Source: Halorientalis regularis
GTDB taxonomy: Archaea; Halobacteriota; Halobacteria; Halobacteriales; Haloarculaceae
Direction of reading: 5' to 3'
Length of the DNA: 64,000 nt
Assembly (NCBI RefSeq): GCF_023698535.1
Contig: NZ_JALJCL010000006.1
Span: forward strand, 62,001 to 126,000
The position numbers were made by a program, and so were the translations under genes. Shown here one piece after another: positions 47,846-57,165 of this stretch. The notes beneath the pieces were generated by a model. It had not been told where the DNA came from and made no database searches. It worked only from the letters and a program-made list of their open reading frames with translations. Within the stretch, counting starts at the first letter, position 1; each line of letters starts with the position of its first letter.

Positions 47846-49804
47846 GTGACTCTCCGGGACGACACGAGAGGCCAAGCGATCCAGATCGGAGCGGTGCTCC
47901 TGTTCGGTACCCTCATCATCGCGTTCTCGTCCTACCAGGCGTTCGTCGTCCCGGACCAGAACCGAGAGGTCGAATTCAAACACAATCAGGAGGTCCAGGG
48001 GGACATGCAGGACCTCCGAAACGCGGTCGTGTCGATGACGGGGAATCAAAACGGCCGCTCCGCCTCGGTGACGCTGGGCACGCGGTACCCGAGCAGGCTG
48101 ATCGCACTCAATCCCGGGCCACCGGCGGGGACGTTGCGGACGGTGGGGACGACGAACCGGAGCGTGGCGTTCAACCTCACGAACGCCGTCGCCACTGACG
48201 GTGACACCGACGACTTCTGGAACGGCGACCGACGGTCGTACAATACGGGGAGTATCGTCTACGACCCCAATTACAACCTCTACGACAGTGCGCCGACGAC
48301 GGTGTACGGGCAGACGGTTCTGTACAACCGGTTCGACGACGGCGCTGCAGCCAAAACGAGCCAACTCCTGATCGACGGAACCGACCTGTCGGTCGTGACC
48401 GTCAACGGATCGCTCAGTCGGACGGCGGCCGACGCCACCGCGGTCGACGTACGCCCGATCAGCACCGGCGGGGGCGCGATCGACGTCGAGGACGGGAGCA
48501 ACCCGATCGAGTTGAACTTCCAGTCGGGGCTGCCCGCCACCCAGTGGGAGCAACTCCTCGAATCCGAGTACGATCCGGACGGCTCTGCGCCCGACAAGTA
48601 CGTCAGCGGCATCAGTGGTACACCGCTCTCTGATCGGTTCTACGAGATCACACTGACCCTCGAACCCGCCGAGTACGACCTCACCATGACGAAAGTCGGG
48701 GTCGGTGTGGGGGCGACCGAAGAATCCGACGCGTATCTGACCGCTGTGACGGCCGACCCGAGTGCGACGACGGGCTCGACGACCGATGTCGTCCTCGAAG
48801 TCCGCGATCAGTACAACAACCCGGTCGAAGGCGTGACGGTCGAGGGCGGAGTCGCACCCGGGAACGACGGGACCGTCGATCCACAGGCCGAGTCCGACGA
48901 CGACGGGCGTGTGCAGTTCGAGTACGCGGCCCCGGACTCAACGGGGAGCAACCAGCTCAACTTCAGCATCGACGAGCTCAACGGAACGTTCGACGACGGG
49001 ACGCCCGAAGACGTGTCTCTAAACGTCGAGGTGACGGCTGGCGGTACGTCGGGCCCCAATGGCCCCGAGGAGAGCGGGCTGATCTACAACGACGACGCGA
49101 CACAGGATCCGACCACTACCGGCGGTGTGGGCTTTACCGTCACCAACGAGGTCGGGGAGGAGATCGAGATTACCGATGTGACGATCGATCCAGTCGACGA
49201 TGAAATCTCGTTACTTGACGATACTGTTGCGAACCCAATCTCCCCACCGTCGGCAACAGAGAGCGAGCTCTACATCTCTGCGGACAGTGACGGGTACGTC
49301 GATACAGCGGCAGAAGCCGAACTCCCGGTCTCGTTCGACCTCGACGACGGGAGTTACTACTGGAGCAACGGGAACCCGGTACTCTCGGCCGGGTCGGACG
49401 CGACGTTCGACCTGTACGAATTCCGGAACTCGGCTGGCGATCAGTTCGACATGGACGGGCGGAGCGTCACCCTCACGGTGACCTACCGGCCGACGGCGGG
49501 CGGCCAGGCCGAAACCTCGACGTTCACCATTCGGCCGGGCGGAACCGGTGGCAACCAGGTGCCGACCGCGGAGTTCCAGATCAGCACTGCGAGCGGGAAC
49601 AACCAGTACAACATCGACGGGAGCGGGTCGTCCGATCCCGACGGGTCGATCGCGACCTACGAGTGGGACCTGGACGATGACGGAATCTTCGACGACGAGA
49701 CCGGGCAGACACCTGGAAAGACCAAAATCGATGCAGATCGCGTCTCCCTCCGCGTGACTGACGACAGCGGGGATGCGGACACGGCGACGAAGGCCGTCCC
49801 CTGA
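47846..49804 (+). CDS. surface protein with pilin-like N-terminus, Ig-like and PKD domains
   Basis: A GTG at 47846 (MTLRDDTRGQAIQIGAVLLF) is chosen because it puts a pilin-like leader and one hydrophobic helix (IQIGAVLLFGTLIIAFSSYQ) at the N-terminus. The 652-residue protein continues with a beta-rich region (~40-290), a Big-1-type Ig-like domain (~293-400, VTADPSATTGSTTDVVLEVR, DQYNNPVEGV), a further beta domain and a C-terminal PKD-like domain (NIDGSGSSDPDGSIATYEWD). Likely an adhesin or minor pilin exposed at the surface. The four-base gap to the next, convergent gene is short. Confidence 0.7.
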   Translation: MTLRDDTRGQAIQIGAVLLFGTLIIAFSSYQAFVVPDQNREVEFKHNQEVQGDMQDLRNAVVSMTGNQNGRSASVTLGTRYPSRLIALNPGPPAGTLRTVGTTNRSVAFNLTNAVATDGDTDDFWNGDRRSYNTGSIVYDPNYNLYDSAPTTVYGQTVLYNRFDDGAAAKTSQLLIDGTDLSVVTVNGSLSRTAADATAVDVRPISTGGGAIDVEDGSNPIELNFQSGLPATQWEQLLESEYDPDGSAPDKYVSGISGTPLSDRFYEITLTLEPAEYDLTMTKVGVGVGATEESDAYLTAVTADPSATTGSTTDVVLEVRDQYNNPVEGVTVEGGVAPGNDGTVDPQAESDDDGRVQFEYAAPDSTGSNQLNFSIDELNGTFDDGTPEDVSLNVEVTAGGTSGPNGPEESGLIYNDDATQDPTTTGGVGFTVTNEVGEEIEITDVTIDPVDDEISLLDDTVANPISPPSATESELYISADSDGYVDTAAEAELPVSFDLDDGSYYWSNGNPVLSAGSDATFDLYEFRNSAGDQFDMDGRSVTLTVTYRPTAGGQAETSTFTIRPGGTGGNQVPTAEFQISTASGNNQYNIDGSGSSDPDGSIATYEWDLDDDGIFDDETGQTPGKTKIDADRVSLRVTDDSGDADTATKAVP

Positions 49805-49807
49805 CCG

Positions 49808-50533
49808 TCAGCAAAGCGCGACGGTGACGTAGACGATCCCGTCAGCCGTCGCGACCCCGGTCCCGACGTGGTCGGCGTTCCGGATCGTCAGGGTCTCCCG
49901 CGACGCTCGATCAGCGAACCAGCGCTCGACGACGGCGTTCGCCGTCACCGTCGCGTTCGCGCCGTTGGGGTCGACGCTCGTGACGAGTTCGAGGTCCGAG
50001 AGCGGGCGCAGGTACGACTCGTACTGGTGGCGCATCCGACAGTCGAGGCCGGCCGCCGCGTAGCGGTCGGCCGTCGTCGTCTCGCCAGCCGTCGGCGCGG
50101 CGAGGTGCAGACGCGCCATCCGAGCGCTGTGGTTGCGCGCGAGCGTGGAGAGTCGCTGTGCAACCGTGGTGTTCGTTTCGAGCGTCCCGTCGAAGGTGTC
50201 GCTGCGGATCGGGTTGTCGCGGTAGCCGTTGATCGCAGCGGCCAGCGCTCGTTCGAGCCGTGTTTCGTTCAGCGCCATCGAGTCGTCGGCTTCGGTCGCG
50301 GACACGACTGCCGCGGCCTGCGGCGGACGGTCTGGTGTGGGTTCGACGGCCGTTAGATCGGCGGCGGCGGTCGCTTCCGAGACTGTCGTCGTCTCCGGTG
50401 GCAACGTCGGGGACGACACCGATCGGTCACGGTCGGGGCCGGGCGTCAGTCCATCGACGACGAGCGGCAGTGACACGGCGACTGCGAGCAGGAGGAGCGA
50501 CGCGGCGAGCGCGCGCTTCATGCTGTCGAGCAC
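49808..50533 (-). CDS. secreted CAP-domain protein
   Basis: GTG 50533 or ATG 50521 begins a Sec-type signal helix (RALAASLLLLAVAVSLPLVV), then a Pro/Thr-rich linker and a CAP (SCP/PR-1-like) domain at ~85-241. CAP landmarks are LSTLARNHSARMARLHL, a paired cysteine region and the closing NADHVGTGVA...IVYVTVALC. CAP proteins act outside the cell; the specific role is unknown. Confidence 0.7.
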   Translation of the reverse strand: MLDSMKRALAASLLLLAVAVSLPLVVDGLTPGPDRDRSVSSPTLPPETTTVSEATAAADLTAVEPTPDRPPQAAAVVSATEADDSMALNETRLERALAAAINGYRDNPIRSDTFDGTLETNTTVAQRLSTLARNHSARMARLHLAAPTAGETTTADRYAAAGLDCRMRHQYESYLRPLSDLELVTSVDPNGANATVTANAVVERWFADRASRETLTIRNADHVGTGVATADGIVYVTVALC

Positions 50534-50734
50534 GGATCTGTGGGGCTATCGATGCGAGTACGCGTGCGCCGGTCCAGCGGTAGGCCAGTCGTCATAGAGA
50601 AGGTGTTCTCCCGGGAGAGTCGACCGCCGCGAGGAAATATGTTTCGCGTATTTCACTGGCGGATACGTTCGGAAACGACACTCTCGGCCCGATACGCCCG
50701 AAAGCATCTTTGCGCTGGGTCCGAATGCTGACCT

Positions 50735-51367
50735 ATGAGAGGGTTGTCGCGTCGCCGGTTCGGGCTGGCCGTTCTGTCTGTACTCTCCGCCGGCTGTGTC
50801 AGCGAGCAGTCGTCCCGAGACGACGGAACGACCGAACGGGAGGCAGGGGCCCCCAAGGCGGAACCGCAGCCGACGACCACAGTCGATCGAGCGACCGACA
50901 CCGCTGTCCAGTCCGAGGCCGAGACTGAGACGACGGCCGAGGGGGGACCGGAAGCGCGGTTCACCGTCGGCGACCGACAGCGTCGATCCCGGACGACTGG
51001 CGGAGAGTTCATGCTCAACGAGGACACCTACGAGAACTTCGCGGTGACACCCGAAACGACCGCAATTCTCACCTACGATATGATCGTTCGGCGCGGTCCA
51101 CCGGTCGACGTTCTCGTGTTCAGCCCCGAGGAGTTCGGCGCGTTTCAGCGCGGGCACCGCGCGCGTCACCTGGGCGAAGTGAGTACTTTCCACACGACGA
51201 ACGTGGCCAACAAGACGGTGACCGTCCCGCCCGGCGAGTACCAGATCGTCGTCAACAATACTGACTGGCCACGGGCCATTCCGAGCGGTGGCGAAGAGTA
51301 CTCCCAGCTCGAAGACGACGCCTTCGTCGATTTCGAGATCCAGTGGGAACCGGCCGATACACCGTAG
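50735..51367 (+). CDS. Tat lipoprotein of unknown function
   Basis: A 210-residue protein with a twin-arginine signal and lipobox (LSRRRFGLAVLSVLSAGC), a Thr/Glu-rich spacer to ~75, then a beta-rich domain (TTAILTYDMIVRRGPPVDVL, TVPPGEYQIVVNNTDW) that resembles small haloarchaeal lipoproteins. No catalytic motif. Confidence 0.6.
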   Translation: MRGLSRRRFGLAVLSVLSAGCVSEQSSRDDGTTEREAGAPKAEPQPTTTVDRATDTAVQSEAETETTAEGGPEARFTVGDRQRRSRTTGGEFMLNEDTYENFAVTPETTAILTYDMIVRRGPPVDVLVFSPEEFGAFQRGHRARHLGEVSTFHTTNVANKTVTVPPGEYQIVVNNTDWPRAIPSGGEEYSQLEDDAFVDFEIQWEPADTP

Positions 51368-51439
51368 TGATCGATATTTTCGACAACTGTCGATAGTTTA
51401 GTCGACAATATATTATACCACGTTCACCGAGATGTAGGT

Positions 51440-52783
51440 ATGACAGCGGTCGGCATCGACGCCGTGGAGATCAGGACGGGGAAGTTAGAACTGGACCTGG
51501 CGGAGACGTTCGCGCCCGCGAAGGGCGAGTCGCCGGAGAAGTACACGAAGGGACTGGGCCTGCACGCCAGTTCGTTCCCGGACGCCTACGAGGATATCGT
51601 GACGATGGGGGCCAACGCGGCCCACCGGCTGATGGAGCGGAAGGGGCTCGAACCCGACGACGTCGGCCGGATCGACGTGGCGACCGAGAGCGCGTTCGAC
51701 AACTCCAAACCAGTCTCGACGTACATCGCGGGCTGTCTGGAGCAGGTGTACGACGGTGACTTCCACCACGCGAACAAGGGCGAACGGAAGTTCGCGTGCG
51801 TCGCGGGCACCCAGAGTATCGACGACGCGTACAACTGGATTCGCGCGGGCCGACACCGCGGCCGGAAGGCCATCGTCGTCGCGACGGACACGGCGCTGTA
51901 CGCCCGTGGCGACCCCGGCGAGGCGACCCAGGGCGCGGGCGCGGTGGCGCTGTTGATCGGCGAGGACCCGGATCTGGTGGAACTGTCGCCCGAGCAGGGC
52001 TTTGGCAGCGCCGACGAGACGGACTTCCTGAAGCCGAACCAGCAGTTCCCCTCGGTCGACGGGAAGCGGTCGGTGCAGGTGTACCTCGCACGGATGCGCG
52101 AAGCCGTCGAGGACTTCGAGTCGGTGTGGGGTGAGATCGAACCAGAGGACTTCCAGCTGGTCCCGTTCCACACGCCGTTCCCGGGCATGGTCCAGAAGGC
52201 CGCACTGCTGGGCTTCCGGCACATGACCCGGAACACGGGCATCGAGGAGGCACTGGCCGCGGAGATCGGTCGCCAGCCCCGGCCCGAAGCGTTCGACGAC
52301 GAGGACGCGTTCCGGGACGCCATCAGCGAGTACACGGACAAGCTCAAAGAAACCGAGACCTACGCCGAGTGGTACGACGACGTGATCGAACCCACGCTCA
52401 CGATCTCCCGCCAGGTCGGGAACTGGTACACCGGCTCGGTCCACGTCGCCCGGATCAGCAGTCTCAAGCAGGCGCTGGAGGCTGGCGAGGACCTGACCGG
52501 CAAGCGTCTGCTCGTCGGCTCCTACGGCAGTGGTGCACAGGCGGAGATCCACGCCGAGACCGTCCAGCCCGGCTGGGAAGCGGAGATCGCCGAGCTGGAC
52601 GTCGACGAACAGCTCGAATCGCGGTACTCCATCTCCTTCGAGGAGTACGAACACATCCACGACGTACACAACCACGACACGGACACCCAGGCCGACGCTG
52701 AGGAGTTCACGACGCCCGAAGAAGAGTTCGTCTTCGACGGGTGGGGCCGCATGGGCGAGCGGAAGTATCGCTACGTGGAGTGA
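51440..52783 (+). CDS. mvaS: hydroxymethylglutaryl-CoA synthase
   Basis: The 447-residue enzyme condenses acetyl-CoA with acetoacetyl-CoA in the mevalonate pathway to isoprenoid lipids. Catalytic Glu in ATESAFDNSKP, nucleophilic Cys in KFACVAGTQS and His in VPFHTPFPGM are in order. A C-terminal region with GSYGSGAQAEIHAE completes the thiolase-like fold. Upstream, AATATATTATACC is a good TATA at ~51407-51419, giving a short leader. Confidence 0.95.
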   Translation: MTAVGIDAVEIRTGKLELDLAETFAPAKGESPEKYTKGLGLHASSFPDAYEDIVTMGANAAHRLMERKGLEPDDVGRIDVATESAFDNSKPVSTYIAGCLEQVYDGDFHHANKGERKFACVAGTQSIDDAYNWIRAGRHRGRKAIVVATDTALYARGDPGEATQGAGAVALLIGEDPDLVELSPEQGFGSADETDFLKPNQQFPSVDGKRSVQVYLARMREAVEDFESVWGEIEPEDFQLVPFHTPFPGMVQKAALLGFRHMTRNTGIEEALAAEIGRQPRPEAFDDEDAFRDAISEYTDKLKETETYAEWYDDVIEPTLTISRQVGNWYTGSVHVARISSLKQALEAGEDLTGKRLLVGSYGSGAQAEIHAETVQPGWEAEIAELDVDEQLESRYSISFEEYEHIHDVHNHDTDTQADAEEFTTPEEEFVFDGWGRMGERKYRYVE

Positions 52784-52972
52784 TTTCGGTGGACCGGACG
52801 CGAACGGAGTGAGCAAGCCGCTACGAACTGGTATTTTCGAACCTGATACGCCCAATTTGTCAATTCAGCGCCAGTGTCGGCCGATCCTATCAAATTTCGC
52901 CGTCCAGTCGAAAGTATTGATAACGATAAAATTAACGAGGGATTCAAATCGGATGGGGGACTACTCCGGGGT

Positions 52973-54193
52973 ATGGCACATCCAGCGGAGAGCGCGTTCG
53001 TGGGCGCGATCATCGGCCTGGTCACGGCGCTGATCGCGTTCCCGACGCGAGTCGGACGATTGCTCGCGCCGGCGGGCGGAGCCGTCGTCGAGGGGATCCG
53101 CTGGACCAGCGAGACGCTCCCTTACTGGGCGTTCATCCTGACGATCTTTCTCGGGACGCTGATCGTCGCCGTGGTCGTCGCCTACGAGTTCGCCAGGGTC
53201 GGCTACGCCGCGGTCCGACGGGCCGGCCCCCGGACGAAGCGGATCATCCGCTTCGTCACGCCGAACACACCCATCGGGAAAGCGGCCTTCGCCTTCTGTT
53301 TCACAATCCTCTTTCTCATCGGCTCGGTCTGGGCGCTCCCGTACGTGATCGGGGACCTCGGCGAGAACAGCGCCGTCAGCAACGCCGGCAACTTCACCAG
53401 CGGGGACGACCCCAAGAGCGCGCTCGAAAACGCCAACGACCGCATGAACGACGTTCTCTCCGGCGACGTTGCGGCCCAGGGCGGTGCCGAGGGCGCGAGC
53501 GACGACGAGCGCGCCTACGACCGGCCCCGGCCCGACGGCGACGGGGACCGGCTGAAGGATAGCTGGGAGCGAGCCGGCGAGACACCCGGCGGTGCGGAAC
53601 TGCCCGACGCCGACCCAGACCGCATGGACCTGTACGTCCAGTTCGACTACGGCAGTTACACCCACCCGCTCTCCCAGCGTGAACGGCAGGCGCTCAAGCA
53701 GGTCTGGGCGGACATGCCCGTCGAGAACCCCGACGGCTCGACCGGCATCACCCTCCACATCGACGACGAACGCGACGACGGGTACGGCGGCGCCATCGGC
53801 GCCGAGGTGTCCGTCTCCGGCGAGCGCGTCGAAGACGTCCACCAGTACTACACCGCCCAGAACCTCGGCCCACGGCGCTGTCACTACCACCAGGTCGTCG
53901 TCGGCGAGGTCCGCGGTGGCAGTCAGGTCGGCTTCGCCAGCGCGCCCGGCTTCGGTAGCGTCGTGGACGACGAACGCCGCGCCTACGACGGCGACGTTCC
54001 CTTCCGCGTCCACGTCATCACCCACGAACTCCTCCACAACGTCGTCGGCGAAGTCGACGGCGGCACCCACACCAGCGAGGGCTGGCTCTCCCCGACGGTC
54101 GACGCCGACGAGGCGTTCCTCTCGGACGCCGCCAAGGAGGAACTGAACGACGGGCTGGCCGGGTCGGGGTACTATCAGCAGAACCTCTGCTAA
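52973..54193 (+). CDS. membrane protein with C-terminal HELLH zinc-protease-like domain
   Basis: The ATG at 52973 (MAHPAESAFVGAIIGL) is chosen because a TATA-like GATAAAATTA sits ~45 bases upstream; GTG 52874 would place it upstream of that promoter. Three hydrophobic helices (~10-30, ~50-75, ~105-130) precede an outer domain of ~260 residues. It ends in ITHELLHNVVGEVDGGTHTS, an HExxH zinc motif with a glycine-rich stretch and a third histidine as in metzincin-like sites. Function unknown; a processing protease is the best guess. Confidence 0.6.
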   Translation: MAHPAESAFVGAIIGLVTALIAFPTRVGRLLAPAGGAVVEGIRWTSETLPYWAFILTIFLGTLIVAVVVAYEFARVGYAAVRRAGPRTKRIIRFVTPNTPIGKAAFAFCFTILFLIGSVWALPYVIGDLGENSAVSNAGNFTSGDDPKSALENANDRMNDVLSGDVAAQGGAEGASDDERAYDRPRPDGDGDRLKDSWERAGETPGGAELPDADPDRMDLYVQFDYGSYTHPLSQRERQALKQVWADMPVENPDGSTGITLHIDDERDDGYGGAIGAEVSVSGERVEDVHQYYTAQNLGPRRCHYHQVVVGEVRGGSQVGFASAPGFGSVVDDERRAYDGDVPFRVHVITHELLHNVVGEVDGGTHTSEGWLSPTVDADEAFLSDAAKEELNDGLAGSGYYQQNLC

Positions 54194-54306
54194 CACACCC
54201 GTTTCCGTCCAGCGGTGGGCATCACCCACCCCAATCTGTACAGCCGCCACCGAGATCAGCGTGCGAGAGAGCGTGTGGATCGTTGCACGGAGCGTACGCG
54301 CTTCCT

Positions 54307-54326
54307 CCCACGGCTAAAGCCGTGGG
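54307..54326. mobile_element. hairpin end typical of IS200/IS605 (IS1341-type) elements
   Basis: CCCACGGCT-AA-AGCCGTGGG, with CTTCCT just before it, is the perfect 9-bp hairpin that ends many haloarchaeal TnpB-carrying elements. No tnpB or tnpA lies nearby, so this is a solo end, a MITE-like remnant or an excision scar. Confidence 0.55.
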
Positions 54327-54448
54327 CATCCGCGCTGTATCCGCTGTGAAGTCACCGAGCGATATCCCTTCGTTTAATCTAGAGGGCACTGTCGCAGAGC
54401 ACGCAGTGACGAGGAAGGTTGCCACTCGCCCGCGAGAGACACCGGATT

Positions 54449-54556
54449 ATGTCGAGAGACGAATTCAGCACCAAACAGGAAGAGCAGATAAAACGATACG
54501 TCATCTGGACCGCTGTCACAGTAATTGCGGGATTTATCGTATTGTATGTCGTCTGA
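54449..54556 (+). CDS. small single-TM protein (35 residues)
   Basis: The frame encodes a charged N-terminus (MSRDEFSTKQEEQIKRY) then one membrane helix (VIWTAVTVIAGFIVLYVV) up to the stop. The amphipathic-then-hydrophobic organisation is unlikely by chance and fits small membrane proteins. TATA-like GTTTAATC lies ~75 bases upstream. Low GC relative to neighbours. No family recognised. Confidence 0.5.
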   Translation: MSRDEFSTKQEEQIKRYVIWTAVTVIAGFIVLYVV

Positions 54557-54866
54557 TGGACTCTCGCCCGACCGATGTCCAGAAACAGTTGGTCGCGTCG
54601 CAAAGCGGTCTGTGATTTGTCGCTGGGACTCTCGCTCGGGAGACCGCGGCTCGTTGCTGACTTGCACGATCGGTGGGGCAGTTCGTCGCGGAACGACTGG
54701 GAGTGTCCGGGTCGGCTTACCATCGACCGAAGTCGGAGCGCTATCTCTGATCCCGCCGCTGTCCGGTGTATCCGCTGGCTCTGTCGTCGCTCGCTGACCT
54801 CACTACGGCTCCGGTGAACCGGTCTCACACGGCCACCAGTATCGGTCACTCACAGCCAGTCGCGGC

Positions 54867-54889
54867 AGTGTTTCAGGGTACGAAACACT
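54867..54889. promoter_or_regulatory. 8-bp inverted repeat upstream of the lipoprotein hydrolase
   Basis: AGTGTTTC (54867-54874) and GAAACACT (54882-54889) are perfect inverted copies with a 7-base spacer, ~45 bases before the next start codon. Candidate operator. Confidence 0.4.
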
Positions 54890-54933
54890 CTACCGGTATT
54901 GATGCATCTTCCCGGGTGCATACAGTATAGACG

Positions 54934-56346
54934 ATGACGTCCCCCGACAGGCGGACCTTCCTCGGCAGTCTCGCGAGTATCGTCCTCGCCAGCAGTTTCG
55001 CGGGGTGTAACGAGTCGACGGACAACGCGCCGACCGCCGGAGTGACTCCGACCGAATCACCCACCGAGACGGCGAGTCCGACCCCAACAGACGCCGCCAC
55101 AGCGCAGGCGTTCGTCAGTGACCTCAGCGATGGCGCATACGGGCGAGCACGCGAGCGACTCACCACGGACGCCGCGACTCGGTTGTCGGCGAGCACGCTC
55201 GAGCGACTCTGGCTCGGACTCACCGCACAACACGGCGCTTTCCGAGAGGTTGTAGGCGCCAAGCGTACGACGGAGACGGGGCGTCCAGTGGCCATCGTGA
55301 CCGCTCGCTGTGACGAAGCAGACCAGTCCGTGCGATGTACGTTCGATGACGTGGGAGATATCGACACGGTTCGGTTCCCGGCGGAGTACAGTCCGCCGGC
55401 CTACGCGGACGAGTCGGCGTTCACGGAACGCACGGTCACCGTCGAGGGGACCGGGTGCTCACTCCCCGGGACGCTCAGCGTTCCCGGAGGGGTCGCTGGA
55501 AGCGCGGGCGGACGTGCGGATGCTGATGGCAGGACGGTTCCCGGGGTCGTCCTCGTTCACGGCAGTGGGGCGCACGGCCGTGACGAGACGATCGGTCCAA
55601 ACAAGCCGTTCAGAGACCTGGCGTGGGGACTTGCTACTCGTGGTGTAGCGGTCCTGCGCTACGAGAAGCGGACGGCGGCCTGCGACGTCCCACCTGGCGA
55701 CCGGGATATCGACAACATCGTCGTCGAGGACGCCGTTCGGGCGGTTGACCTGCTCGGCGCACAGGATGAGATCGACCCGGACCGACGATACGTCGTCGGC
55801 CACAGCCTCGGGGCCACCTGCACGCCGCGGATCGCCGAGCGGACGGCCCTCGCAGGCGGGGCGATGTTAGCCGCAAACGCCCGGCCGATAACTGCGGTCG
55901 TGCGTGATCAGCGACGATACCTCCTCTCGATTACCGGGGAGCTCAGCGAGGCGGAGAAGGAGAAGATCGCGGCCCTCGACGAGGCACTCGTTCGGATCGA
56001 GAACGGCGGCGTCGCCCCGGACGAACGAGTCATGGGTCTCCCGGGGTCGTGGTGGTCGAGTCTGCTCGCTTACGACCAGGTCGCGACAGCAAAGCGCGTC
56101 GAGACGCCACTGGCGTTCTTCCAAGGCGGGCGCGATTATCAGGTCACCGAGGAAGACGACTTCGCACAGTGGCGGTCCAACCTCGGCGACGCCGCGAACA
56201 CGAGTACGTTTCTGTATCCGGACCTTTCGCATCTCTTCCAGTCCGGTACCGAGCCGTCGCTGGGTGCCGAGTACAGTTTCCACGACAACGTTGCCGAGTC
56301 CGTGGTGACCGACATCGCTGCCTGGGTCGACCGGAGCGGCAGATAG
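54934..56346 (+). CDS. Tat lipoprotein alpha/beta hydrolase
   Basis: The 470-residue protein has a Tat signal and lipobox (DRRTFLGSLASIVLASSFAG, then C), a Thr/Pro linker, a ~110-residue N-terminal domain of the DUF3887 type (FVSDLSDGAYGRARERL) and an alpha/beta hydrolase domain. The triad is visible as Ser in VVGHSLGAT, Asp in QGGRDYQV and His in DLSHLF; the oxyanion region is VLVHGSGAHGRDE. Probably an extracellular esterase, substrate unknown. Confidence 0.8.
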   Translation: MTSPDRRTFLGSLASIVLASSFAGCNESTDNAPTAGVTPTESPTETASPTPTDAATAQAFVSDLSDGAYGRARERLTTDAATRLSASTLERLWLGLTAQHGAFREVVGAKRTTETGRPVAIVTARCDEADQSVRCTFDDVGDIDTVRFPAEYSPPAYADESAFTERTVTVEGTGCSLPGTLSVPGGVAGSAGGRADADGRTVPGVVLVHGSGAHGRDETIGPNKPFRDLAWGLATRGVAVLRYEKRTAACDVPPGDRDIDNIVVEDAVRAVDLLGAQDEIDPDRRYVVGHSLGATCTPRIAERTALAGGAMLAANARPITAVVRDQRRYLLSITGELSEAEKEKIAALDEALVRIENGGVAPDERVMGLPGSWWSSLLAYDQVATAKRVETPLAFFQGGRDYQVTEEDDFAQWRSNLGDAANTSTFLYPDLSHLFQSGTEPSLGAEYSFHDNVAESVVTDIAAWVDRSGR

Positions 56347-56365
56347 GCTGTCCTCGAACCCACTC

Positions 56366-57073
56366 TCAGGGCAACTCGCGCATCCCGTCGAGCATCGTCG
56401 GCAGGTCAGTGGTCGTCACGGCCAGCGAGAAGCCGTCGATGCGGGCCAGTCGCGGCGCGTGCTCCCAGAGGCTATCTTCGTCCAGTCCGTGGAGGACGAT
56501 GGCGTTGGGCGTCGGCGTGACGACGCGCATCGCGACCAGCGGTGACTCCCCGCGCGTGACGTTCGTGAAGACCAGCGCCCGGTTCGTGGACTGCCCGTAG
56601 AGCCGGTAGAACTCCTCGCTGGAGAGTCGGGTGATCGCCTCGATGCTGTCGATGACGGTGTGGCCAGCGACGGTCGTCTGTGCGCCCTCGACCAGTTCCG
56701 TCGCGCCGATGGCGTCGTAGTACCGGTCTATCGGGATCGTCGCCGGGTACTCCCGGAGGTCGTGGACGATCTCGCTGTCGAATCCCGCCGAGAGTACCCG
56801 CGCGTGCTGGCGGATGCGCCCGCCGCCGCGGGCCTCGTCGATGTCCAGCAAGGCGCCGACGATGCGGTCGACGACGCCGATGCCGGGGCTCTGTCGGCGA
56901 CCGCTCTCGTAGTCGGAGATTACGGAGGAGGAGACCTCCAGCGTGTCGGCCAGTTCGGTCTGGGACACGTCGAAGTCGGTCCGCCACTTCCGGAGGGTCG
57001 CCCCCGGGTCGTCGCTGAGCGTGATCTCGCCGGCGATCTTCTCGGCGAGTTCACGGCGTGGCCCACGTCCCAT
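56366..57073 (-). CDS. archaeal HTH (XRE/Cro-type) transcriptional regulator
   Basis: The 235 residues have an HTH domain at ~25-80 (KWRTDFDVSQTELADTLEVS, SSVISDYESGRR), an intermediate segment and a C-terminal effector-like domain (~125-235). The whole looks like the COG1709 family of conserved archaeal regulators. The target is unknown. Divergent from the membrane hydrolase gene with ~90 bases between. Confidence 0.75.
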   Translation of the reverse strand: MGRGPRRELAEKIAGEITLSDDPGATLRKWRTDFDVSQTELADTLEVSSSVISDYESGRRQSPGIGVVDRIVGALLDIDEARGGGRIRQHARVLSAGFDSEIVHDLREYPATIPIDRYYDAIGATELVEGAQTTVAGHTVIDSIEAITRLSSEEFYRLYGQSTNRALVFTNVTRGESPLVAMRVVTPTPNAIVLHGLDEDSLWEHAPRLARIDGFSLAVTTTDLPTMLDGMRELP

Positions 57074-57165
57074 GTCGCCAGTGGACGCACTCGAGGACTT
57101 TAACGTATCGGCACAGCAGAGAGGTCACCGGAAGGGATTTGCCCGGACGTTCCCTGGACACCACT

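Larger units (their letters stand above)
54194..54933 (+). other. 740-base gap with a hairpin scar and one small gene
   Basis: Holds the hairpin at 54307-54326, a probable 35-residue membrane protein (54449-54556) and an inverted repeat at 54867-54889. The 300 bases between the last two show only arginine/serine-rich shadow frames and no recognisable remnant. Confidence 0.4.
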
